Of a stretch of 12,071 bases of DNA, positions 6,441-12,071 are shown piece by piece. Source of the stretch: JAGVPT01 sp035505655 (lineage in GTDB: Bacteria; Bacteroidota; Ignavibacteria; UBA10030; UBA8401); the NCBI GenBank assembly GCA_035505655.1, contig DATJQP010000027.1:1-12071 (forward strand). The letters are read 5' to 3'. The position numbers and the translations under genes are program-made. Under the pieces are notes generated by a model. That model was not told the origin of the DNA and did no database searches. It saw nothing but the letters and a program-made list of their open reading frames with translations. Positions within the stretch are counted from its first letter, which is position 1. Each line of letters starts with the position of its first letter.

Positions 6441-7899
6441 GGTTCAGCCGTTGGCGGGAAAGGAGTTCGAGTGTTCTGAGGAAGTCCTTGTACGAATCGT
6501 TTCGAAGAGACTTCTCGGCCGTCAGCGAGGCGTCGGAATTCCCTTCCCACCTGCGGCAGAGATAGAGCGGCTCGTAGATCCTTCCGACACGATATTCGCG
6601 CGAGAGCCGAAGTCCCATGGCATAATCCTCGCCGTAGCTGACGTTGGGAAACGGATACATCCGGCAGAGGTCTGCTCTGAACGCACGGGGAGCGCCAAAT
6701 CCGTTCACACGGAGCGCATTGTTCCTTCCGTTCTTGTCGGTCCATTCCCGATGATCGATCACGCCGGGCGGAAGCTCCTTCAGCCCGGCATCCACCAATT
6801 TATATGCACCGACAACCAGAGCGTAATCTCCGCTGGAGAAAACCCGGATAAGGTCGGCCAGCGCGTGTTCGTGAGCATAGAGATCGTCCGAATCCAGCTG
6901 CACTGCATATCTCCCGCAATGCTCTGAGTTCAACCCGACGTTCCAGCACCCGCCAATCCCAAGGTCGCGCCGATCCGGAATCATGTGATGGATCTTGGAA
7001 TTGCCGAGCGCCATCTTGGCGAGTATCTCGGTGGTGCCGTCGTCCGAATGGTTGTCAATGACGATGATGTTAAAGGGGAACTCTCCCTTCTGTTTAAGCG
7101 CGCTTCCGATTGCCTCCGCAATCGTATTTCGCCGGTTCCGGACAGGGATGATCACGCTTGCGAGGACCGGATATTTACTCGAATCCCTGGGAGTCTTCCT
7201 GAAAACCGGACCCAAGTACGCACCGATCCGTTTCAGGTGAGCGGTCGCGACCTTCTCCATCTCCTTCTGCGCATCGCTGTTCCTTGGGTCAACATAGTTG
7301 AACTGCGATTCGGTTATCGATCCGTCATTGCCTCTCCGGAGCGCGCAGAGGTTCTCTTTGATGTGAACCAACGAGAAGTAACTCGAGAGGCGCAGGCGAA
7401 GATCGTAGAGTCCCGCTCCACGGGTGTTGAGAAGCCGTCCGGTCTTTTTCAAAGCCCGTCGGACCGATCGGACCGAAAAGATCATGAGCGGGCCGAAGTC
7501 GAAGTTGTCGCGGATACTCCCCGGCTGATAGTCGGCGACCGGATGCTCCGTGCACGTCCTTCCTTTCAGCTCCAAATAATCTCCGTATGACATGCCGGCC
7601 TCTGAACGAACTGCCACCTCGACTCCCCGCTCGATCCCATTGGGGACAAGCTCAATCGCCTCCGGACGGGCGACGAAGATGAGGTACTCCTCGGTCACGC
7701 GGTGGAAAAGGAGATCCATCGTGGAGCCTGAGAACGGATCCTTCACTTTGACGGCCACGCATTTCGGCGAATCGGGCAACGGACCGCCGTCATGGAGTAC
7801 GTACACTTTTGCGATTGACGGTGATTCGGTGAACTGGCGAAGGGTTTGCTGGAAAGCTGATGACGACGAGAAGGGAATTGCTGCGGCAGCCAGACTCAT
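6415..7899 (-). CDS. Tandem GT-A family 2 glycosyltransferase
   Basis: This is a 494-residue protein and the first gene of the four-gene operon. The C-terminal half (about 245-480) is a canonical family 2 glycosyltransferase: strand VIIPVRNR (249-256), nucleotide-binding IDNHSDDGT (281-289), metal-binding QLDSDDLY (334-341, DxD at 336-338), and the acceptor-side SYGEDYA (421-427) with the probable catalytic base Glu424 or Asp425, followed by CRRWEGNSD (448-456). The N-terminal half (1-180) has a similar course (KVYVLHDG at 31-38, EEYLIFVARPEA at 70-81, GLYDLRLRLS at 163-172) but lacks a DxD, and looks like a degenerate second GT-A domain. No membrane segment or signal peptide is seen, so it is cytoplasmic or peripheral. 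Donor and acceptor are unknown. The ATG at 7899 is the earliest possible start because a TGA lies directly before it in frame. A consensus promoter precedes it by about 60 bases. Confidence 0.9.
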   Translation of the reverse strand: MSLAAAAIPFSSSSAFQQTLRQFTESPSIAKVYVLHDGGPLPDSPKCVAVKVKDPFSGSTMDLLFHRVTEEYLIFVARPEAIELVPNGIERGVEVAVRSEAGMSYGDYLELKGRTCTEHPVADYQPGSIRDNFDFGPLMIFSVRSVRRALKKTGRLLNTRGAGLYDLRLRLSSYFSLVHIKENLCALRRGNDGSITESQFNYVDPRNSDAQKEMEKVATAHLKRIGAYLGPVFRKTPRDSSKYPVLASVIIPVRNRRNTIAEAIGSALKQKGEFPFNIIVIDNHSDDGTTEILAKMALGNSKIHHMIPDRRDLGIGGCWNVGLNSEHCGRYAVQLDSDDLYAHEHALADLIRVFSSGDYALVVGAYKLVDAGLKELPPGVIDHREWTDKNGRNNALRVNGFGAPRAFRADLCRMYPFPNVSYGEDYAMGLRLSREYRVGRIYEPLYLCRRWEGNSDASLTAEKSLRNDSYKDFLRTLELLSRQRLNRARTPHAR

Positions 7900-7927
7900 T
7901 CATTCTCTCATAATTAGGGACCGGGCC

Positions 7928-7954
7928 GGCATGCGCGGAGAGTCCGCGCCTGCC
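7928..7954 (-). other. Strong hairpin in the leader of the glycosyltransferase operon
   Basis: GCGCGGA and TCCGCGC form a perfect 7-bp stem around a 3-base loop (7933-7949), lengthened by GGCA/TGCC (7951-7954 with 7928-7931) across a single mismatch. It lies just downstream of the predicted -7 element, so it would form the very 5' end of the mRNA, which in bacteria can protect a message from decay. There is no T-run after it on either strand, which argues against an intrinsic terminator for clpB. Confidence 0.6.
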
Positions 7955-7957
7955 GAA

Positions 7958-7989
7958 CAAATGTAGAGAGTTTCCGGTGGGAAATCAAA
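7958..7989 (-). promoter_or_regulatory. Bacteroidota-type promoter of the glycosyltransferase operon
   Basis: On the minus strand TTTG (7989-7986) and TACATTTG (7965-7958) are separated by exactly 20 bases. This is a full match to the established Bacteroidota promoter (TTTG, 19-21 bases, TAnnTTTG) used by their primary sigma factor. It lies in the 121-bp gap between clpB and the glycosyltransferase gene, in the right orientation, with a leader of roughly 50 bases. It shows that the four-gene operon need not depend on clpB transcription. Confidence 0.75.
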
Positions 7990-8020
7990 TTTGCCCCGAT
8001 CCCTGCACATCACCGGTCGT

Positions 8021-10672
8021 TCATGCCGATTGCCTCATTTTTCGGAAGCCGATGACCCCTTCGCGGTCGAGGACGATCTCGACATTGTCGCCGTCCGAGA
8101 ACTCACCCGCGAGGATCTTCTCGGAAAGAGTGTTGACGATGTGTTTCTGGATTACCCGTTTCAGTGGACGCGCTCCGAACGCCGGGTCATACCCGAGGCG
8201 CGCGAGCCATTCCTTCGCCTCGTCCGAGACCGACAGAGTCATTCCTCTCTGTTCCAGGAGATGGGCAAAGCGGTGAAGCTGCAGATCGACCACCTTCTTG
8301 ATGTCGTCCCGTGACAGTGGCTTGAAGAGGATGATCTCGTCGATCCGGTTGAGGAACTCGGGCCGGACCGATTGCCGGAGAAGCTCATAAAGCCGTGCGC
8401 GAAGCTCACCCTGGACCTGTTCCCAATCGGGTTCGCCGTTCCCGCCGGCGAGCCGTTCCTGAATGAGCTGAGATCCGAGGTTCGAGGTCATGATGACGAC
8501 GGTGTTCTTGAAGTTCACCGTCCGCCCCTGCGAGTCGGTGAGCCGGCCGTCGTCGAGGAGCTGGAGAAGCACGTTGAATACCTCCGGATGCGCTTTTTCG
8601 ATCTCGTCGAGAAGGACGACGGAGTACGGTTTCCGCCGCACGGCTTCGGTCAGCTGGCCACCTTCTTCGTAGCCGACATAGCCCGGGGGCGCGCCGATGA
8701 GACGGGAAACGGAGAACTTCTCCATGTACTCGCTCATGTCGATCCTGACCACCGCCTCCTCGTTATTGAAGAGAACTTCGGCAAGCGACCTGGCGAGCTC
8801 GGTCTTCCCGACTCCGGTTGTACCGAGGAAGATGAAGGAGCCGATGGGACGCCTCTCGTCCTGGAGTCCGGCCCGGCTGCGGCGGATCGCGTCACTCACC
8901 GCCTTCACCGCCTCTTCCTGGTCAACCATCCGCTCGTGGATTTTCTCCTCCAGGTGGAGAAGTTTTGTCCTCTCGCTCTCAAGCATCCGCGTGACCGGGA
9001 TCCCGGTCCATTTGGAGACGATCTCGGCGATATCCTCTGCGTCCACTTCCTCTTTGAGCATCGTGCGGGTCTTCTGGACATCGGCAAGTTTTGCCGTCGC
9101 GGCACGGATCTTTTTCTCGAGGCCCGCGATGACGCCGTACCTCAGCTCGGCGACCTTTGCAAGATCACCTTCCCGCTCTTTCCGGTCGGCTTCGACGCGG
9201 GTCTGCTCCATCTGTTCCTTCATCGAGCGGATGCTCTGAATAAGCGCTTTTTCGTTCTGCCAGTGCGCTTTCAGCTCGTTCCGTCTCTGGTTCAACTCGG
9301 CGAGTTCCCGCCTGATCTCGCTCAGCCGATTCTCAATGGCCGCCTTGTCGACCTCATCGGCATAGTCCGCGGTTTTTTCCCGCTTCACGGCTTCGCTCTC
9401 GATTTCGAGCTGCTTGATCTTTCGTTCCGCCTGATCAAGCTCTTCGGGCATCGAGTCGATCTCAATCCGGAGTTTTGAGGCGGCTTCATCGACCAAGTCA
9501 ATCGCTTTGTCGGGAAGAAACCGGTCCGAGATATATCTGTCGCTCAGTTGGGCCGCGGCCACGATCGCCGCATCGGTGATCCGGACGCCGTGATGGACTT
9601 CATACCGGTTGCTGAGTCCCCTGAGGATGGAAATCGTATCCTCGACGCTCGGCTCTTCGACAAGAATCGGCTGGAAGCGCCGTTCGAGAGCGGGGTCTTT
9701 CTCGATATGCTTCTTGTACTCGTCGAGCGTCGTCGCTCCAATCGCACGCAGGTCGCCCCTTGCCAGAGCCGGCTTGAGCATGTTCGATGCGTCGACCGCA
9801 CCCTGTGCGGCCCCTGCACCGACGAGCGTATGAAGCTCGTCGATGAAGAGAATAATTTCGCCGTTGGAATCTTCGACCTCTTTCAGGACGGCCTTCATTC
9901 TCTCCTCGAACTGGCCGCGAAAGCTCGCTCCGGCGATCATCGCCGCCATATCGAGGGCGACGATCCTCTTTGTCTTGAGGTTCTCGGGAACATCTCCCTG
10001 GATGATCCTGTGCGCGAGCCCCTCGGCGATCGCTGTCTTTCCCACCCCCGGCTCGCCGATGAGGACGGGGTTGTTCTTCGTCCTGCGTGAAAGGACCTGG
10101 AGGACACGCCTGATCTCTTCATCTCTCCCGATCACCGGGTCCAGCTTCCCTTTGCGAGCCAGCTCGTTGAGGTCGCGGCCGAATTTCTCCAGCGACTGGA
10201 ATTTGTCTTCCGGATTCTGATCGGTGACCCGCTGCGACCCGCGAACGTCTTTCAGGGCCTTCAGAACTCCTTCGCGCGTGACTCCCTGGTCGAGCAGGAG
10301 CTTGGTTCCGTTGTTCTGTTTCTGTTCGAGAAGTGCGAGGAGGAGATGCTCGGTGCTGACAAATTCGTCCTTCAGCGTTCCCGCCTCTTCCTGCGCCTTC
10401 TCGAGCATCTTCTGCGTCACCGGCGAGATAAACTGCTGGGCGCTTCCCTGAATCTTAGGAAGCTTCTCGACGAGCTCGTTGATCTTGATCTTCACGTAGT
10501 CGAGGTTAGCCCCGAGCTTCTGGAGAATCGGCGTGACAATTCCCTGCTGGTCCTGCACTAATGCGGCAAGGAGATGCTCCGGTTCGATAGATTGATTTCC
10601 GTAGCTGGAAGCGATTTCCTGGGCATTTTGGACTGCCTCCTGCGATTTGATCGTAAATTTATTGAAGTTCAT
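8021..10672 (-). CDS. clpB: ATP-dependent disaggregase ClpB
   Basis: An 883-residue Hsp100 chaperone that threads proteins out of aggregates together with DnaK. The domains stand in the usual order: double Clp N-terminal repeat (1-145); first AAA+ ring with Walker A GEPGVGKT (206-213), Walker B ILFIDE (274-279) and pore loop GASFRGQFEER (248-258); long coiled-coil middle domain (about 400-530) that docks DnaK and marks it as ClpB rather than ClpA or ClpC; second AAA+ ring with Walker A GTTGVGKT (617-624), pore loop GYVGY (664-668), Walker B VVLLDE (685-690) and sensor region RPEFLNRID (770-778); and the C-terminal D2-small domain with GARPLKR. Length is close to the family norm (about 860). 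The frame stays open 79 codons upstream, but that part is basic and low-complexity, overlaps another gene, and the ATG at 10672 begins the typical ClpB start and has GGAAGGA before it. Confidence 0.97.
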   Translation of the reverse strand: MNFNKFTIKSQEAVQNAQEIASSYGNQSIEPEHLLAALVQDQQGIVTPILQKLGANLDYVKIKINELVEKLPKIQGSAQQFISPVTQKMLEKAQEEAGTLKDEFVSTEHLLLALLEQKQNNGTKLLLDQGVTREGVLKALKDVRGSQRVTDQNPEDKFQSLEKFGRDLNELARKGKLDPVIGRDEEIRRVLQVLSRRTKNNPVLIGEPGVGKTAIAEGLAHRIIQGDVPENLKTKRIVALDMAAMIAGASFRGQFEERMKAVLKEVEDSNGEIILFIDELHTLVGAGAAQGAVDASNMLKPALARGDLRAIGATTLDEYKKHIEKDPALERRFQPILVEEPSVEDTISILRGLSNRYEVHHGVRITDAAIVAAAQLSDRYISDRFLPDKAIDLVDEAASKLRIEIDSMPEELDQAERKIKQLEIESEAVKREKTADYADEVDKAAIENRLSEIRRELAELNQRRNELKAHWQNEKALIQSIRSMKEQMEQTRVEADRKEREGDLAKVAELRYGVIAGLEKKIRAATAKLADVQKTRTMLKEEVDAEDIAEIVSKWTGIPVTRMLESERTKLLHLEEKIHERMVDQEEAVKAVSDAIRRSRAGLQDERRPIGSFIFLGTTGVGKTELARSLAEVLFNNEEAVVRIDMSEYMEKFSVSRLIGAPPGYVGYEEGGQLTEAVRRKPYSVVLLDEIEKAHPEVFNVLLQLLDDGRLTDSQGRTVNFKNTVVIMTSNLGSQLIQERLAGGNGEPDWEQVQGELRARLYELLRQSVRPEFLNRIDEIILFKPLSRDDIKKVVDLQLHRFAHLLEQRGMTLSVSDEAKEWLARLGYDPAFGARPLKRVIQKHIVNTLSEKILAGEFSDGDNVEIVLDREGVIGFRKMRQSA

Positions 10673-10922
10673 TGGTATTCCTTCCCGGGCGCGCCGTTGG
10701 ATCGGCGTCACCGCTTTCCTGATTCTTATCCTGTTTCCCCGATTTCTTTTCGATGAAAATTTCGATCCCCGCTTGCTTTTCCTTCGTCTGGAAATCGTGG
10801 AAGGCCGTGAGCGCCGCAAAATTCCCGATCGTCCGCCTTCGCGCGACAAGGACAACGATGCCCGCGAGAAGCGCGACTGCCGTCCAAGCAAGAAGAAGTA
10901 ACGCCACAACGTCGGGATCCAT
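10659..10922 (-). CDS. Small single-pass membrane protein between dnaK and clpB
   Basis: This 87-residue product has an N-terminal membrane segment (about residues 5-27, VVALLLLAWTAVALLAGIVV) followed by basic residues ARRR, which predicts a short N-out tail and a cytoplasmic C-terminal part. Residues 31-87 are polar and charged, with DFQTKEKQ and IEIFIEKKSGKQ, then a loose acidic and Pro-rich end. I do not recognise a named family, though the segment around DFQTKEKQ seems familiar from uncharacterised proteins of related bacteria. The start at 10922 is preferred because AAGGG stands nine bases before it; the ATG at 10931 touches that site. Its last codons and TAA overlap the first 14 bases of clpB, indicating coupled translation. 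A role linked to the chaperones is only suggested by position. A second frame here lacks these features. Confidence 0.65.
   Translation of the reverse strand: MDPDVVALLLLAWTAVALLAGIVVLVARRRTIGNFAALTAFHDFQTKEKQAGIEIFIEKKSGKQDKNQESGDADPTARPGRNTNELQ
10679..10685 (-). promoter_or_regulatory. Shine-Dalgarno site of clpB
   Basis: On the minus strand GGAAGGA ends six bases before the ATG at 10672. It lies inside the end of the small membrane-protein gene and decides against the longer open frame as the ClpB start. Confidence 0.7.
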
Positions 10923-10931
10923 GGCTCTCAT

Positions 10932-10936
10932 CCCTT
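10932..10936 (-). promoter_or_regulatory. Shine-Dalgarno site of the small membrane-protein gene
   Basis: AAGGG on the minus strand is nine bases before the ATG at 10922 and directly abuts the ATG at 10931, so it favours the later start. Confidence 0.5.
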
Positions 10937-10937
10937 C

Positions 10938-10953
10938 GCGCGATTCTTCGCGC
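10938..10953 (-). other. Small hairpin next to a ribosome binding site
   Basis: GCGCGA and TCGCGC form a perfect 6-bp stem with a 4-base loop (AGAA on the minus strand). It ends one base before the AAGGG of the small membrane-protein gene. It could influence ribosome access, but such short GC-rich stems also arise by chance. Confidence 0.35.
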
Positions 10954-10969
10954 CACGGTCCATGTAGAC

Positions 10970-10996
10970 AAAAGGCGAGGTTGCTCGCCTCGCCTT
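10970..10996 (-). terminator. Rho-independent terminator after dnaK
   Basis: On the minus strand AAGGCGAGG, a 7-base loop and CCTCGCCTT form a perfect 9-bp GC-rich stem, and the 3' arm runs into TTTTG. It begins 57 bases after the dnaK stop codon. The T-run is short (four), so termination may be partial, with read-through into the small gene and clpB. Confidence 0.7.
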
Positions 10997-11053
10997 CTGC
11001 CGGATCGTTCGTCCTCGGTTCCGAGCGAACTCGGATTTGCTCATTCGGGGTGG

Positions 11054-12071
11054 TTACTTGTCATCCACAACTTCGAAGTCGGCGTTCTCAACCTTCTTCT
11101 CATCCTTCTTCTCCGACGGACCGGCCTGGGGTCCGGCACCGGGTCCCGGCTGCGGGCCTTCGGGTCCGCCGGGGGCCTTCTGCCGCGCGGCGTCGTACAT
11201 CTTTGTCGACGCTTCGTTCCAGACGCCGTTGAGCGCGTCCATCTTCGCCTTGATGTCGGCCGCATTGTTCGCCTTGATCGCCTCTTCGAGGGCGTTCGCA
11301 GCCGATTCGAGGTTCGACTTCGTCGCACTGTCCATCTTGTCGCCGAGATCTTTGACCTGCTTCCGCGTCGAGAAGACGAGGTTGTCGGCCTGATTCTTCA
11401 GGTCGATATCTTCTTTTCGCTTCGTATCCTCGGCCGCGTGCGCCTGGGCATCCTTTTTCATCTTCTCCACCTCTTCCTTGCTCAATCCGGATGAGGAGGT
11501 GATACGGATGCTCTGCTCCTTGTTCGTCGCCTTGTCCTTGGCGCTCGCATGAAGCATACCGTTCGCATCGATGTCGAATGTCACTTCGATCTGCGGAACG
11601 CCGCGAGGTGCCGGCGGTATGCCGTCGAGATGGAATCGACCGAGCGTCCGGTTATCGCTTGCGAGGGGTCGCTCTCCCTGGAGAACGTGGATCTCCACGG
11701 AGGTCTGGCTGTCCGAAGCCGTGCTGAAGACCTCGCTCTTGCGCGTGGGGATCGTCGTGTTCGCGTCGATGAGCTTCGTCATAACGCTCCCGAGCGTTTC
11801 GATGCCGAGCGAAAGAGGGGTGACGTCGAGGAGAAGAACATCCGTGACGTCGCCGGAGAGCACTCCGCCCTGGATTGCGGCGCCGACGGCGACAACTTCA
11901 TCCGGGTTCACTCCTTTGTGTCCTTCCTTCCCGAAAACATCCTTTACGAGCTGCTGGACCCTCGGCACCCTCGTCATCCCACCGACAAGAATCACTTCGT
12001 CGATCTGGCTCGGCTGAAGTCCTGCATCCTTCAGCGCCTTCTCGACCGGGGGGATACACTTCCGGATCAGG
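11054..12071 (-). CDS. dnaK: Molecular chaperone DnaK (Hsp70), C-terminal half
   Basis: 338 codons plus stop are present; the gene continues past the right edge, so roughly the first 300 residues, including the phosphate-binding part of the ATPase domain, are missing. The visible part starts in the ATPase domain with DEVILVGGMTRVPRVQ (residues 24-39 here) and NPDEVVAVGAAIQGGV (55-70), then the interdomain linker VLLLDVTPLSLGIET (78-92), the substrate-binding beta domain with TTIPTRKSEVFSTA (105-118), HVLQGER and the PAPRGVPQIEVTFDIDANG segment (153-171), and the helical lid (about 195-295). The tail is Gly/Pro-rich (299-318) and ends in the acidic EVVDDK typical of bacterial DnaK, the stretch that helps substrate handling. 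No part looks broken. It works with ClpB, encoded downstream, and with DnaJ and GrpE, not seen here. Confidence 0.97.
   Translation of the reverse strand, partial: LIRKCIPPVEKALKDAGLQPSQIDEVILVGGMTRVPRVQQLVKDVFGKEGHKGVNPDEVVAVGAAIQGGVLSGDVTDVLLLDVTPLSLGIETLGSVMTKLIDANTTIPTRKSEVFSTASDSQTSVEIHVLQGERPLASDNRTLGRFHLDGIPPAPRGVPQIEVTFDIDANGMLHASAKDKATNKEQSIRITSSSGLSKEEVEKMKKDAQAHAAEDTKRKEDIDLKNQADNLVFSTRKQVKDLGDKMDSATKSNLESAANALEEAIKANNAADIKAKMDALNGVWNEASTKMYDAARQKAPGGPEGPQPGPGAGPQAGPSEKKDEKKVENADFEVVDDK

Noticed and set aside
7928..7954. Hairpin as intrinsic terminator of clpB
   Set aside because: There is no T-run after the stem on the minus strand, and it lies downstream of a strong promoter match rather than directly after clpB.
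8372..9478. Plus-strand open frame of 368 codons
   Set aside because: It lies antisense and wholly inside clpB, whose protein is unmistakable. The translated product has no recognisable domain and reflects the codon pattern of the opposite strand.
10673..10909. N-terminal extension of ClpB by 79 residues
   Set aside because: The extra sequence is basic and low in complexity, is not part of the ClpB family, and overlaps the small membrane-protein gene. The ATG at 10672 has its own Shine-Dalgarno.
10726..10971. Alternative 81-codon minus-strand frame between dnaK and clpB
   Set aside because: It runs through the terminator-proximal region in another frame and lacks the membrane segment, the ribosome site and the link to clpB shown by the 87-residue frame.
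10923..11053. CIRCE element or other heat-shock operator upstream of the small gene/clpB
   Set aside because: No TTAGCACTC/GAGTGCTAA inverted repeat is present; the only clear structures are the terminator and the small hairpin. The dnaK promoter region lies outside the window.
1..12071. CRISPR array, phage, transposon or defence genes
   Set aside because: No regularly spaced repeats, transposase, integrase or nuclease-type genes are visible; the genes are housekeeping, transport, glycan-related or exported proteins.

Overview
The window reads as chromosomal DNA from a bacterium of the Bacteroidota/Ignavibacteria side of the FCB group. Three observations point there. One intergenic region carries a full match to the Bacteroidota-type promoter (TTTG, 20 nt, TACATTTG). 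A four-gene cluster (two-part glycosyltransferase, DUF4922-type protein, SpoIID-like protein, AmpG-like permease) has protein features I recall from Bacteroidota genomes. There is also an exported FN3 plus WD40 protein and an acidic-tailed lipoprotein. Base composition looks moderately GC-rich, so a lineage such as Ignavibacteria or a related uncultured group fits better than AT-rich Bacteroides. The phylum call is inference; no search was run.

Layout, left to right. Positions 1-458 (minus) hold the N-terminal part of an unrecognised lipoprotein that runs off the left edge. A 155-bp AT-rich divergent region with candidate promoters in both directions separates it from a plus-strand gene (614-2719) for a secreted protein with one Ig-like domain, three FN3 domains and a seven-bladed WD40 propeller. 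That gene converges, with 9 bp between stop codons, on the end of a minus-strand operon, read in transcription order as glycosyltransferase (7899-6415), DUF4922/GalT-like protein (6440-5427), SpoIID/LytB-domain protein (5388-4060) and AmpG-like MFS permease (4039-2729). The first two genes overlap by 26 nt, and the later gaps are 38 and 20 nt. The operon has its own promoter and a strong hairpin at the predicted 5' end of its mRNA.

Rightwards, still on the minus strand, come clpB (10672-8021), a small single-pass membrane protein whose stop codon overlaps the clpB start by 14 nt (10922-10659), a rho-independent terminator, and the C-terminal half of dnaK (12071-11054). DnaK and ClpB cooperate in protein disaggregation, so their adjacency is functional. 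The terminator suggests that dnaK and the small gene/clpB pair are at least partly separate transcripts.

The most interesting part is the four-gene operon. An AmpG-like permease, a peptidoglycan-strand-binding SpoIID fold without a signal peptide, a nucleotidyltransferase-like HIT/GalT-branch protein and a tandem GT-A glycosyltransferase together suggest recovery or reuse of a cell-wall or related glycan. I can recognise the parts but not an established pathway. There is no CRISPR array, tRNA, rRNA, insertion sequence or phage gene that I can see, and no gene-free stretch exceeds 300 bases.
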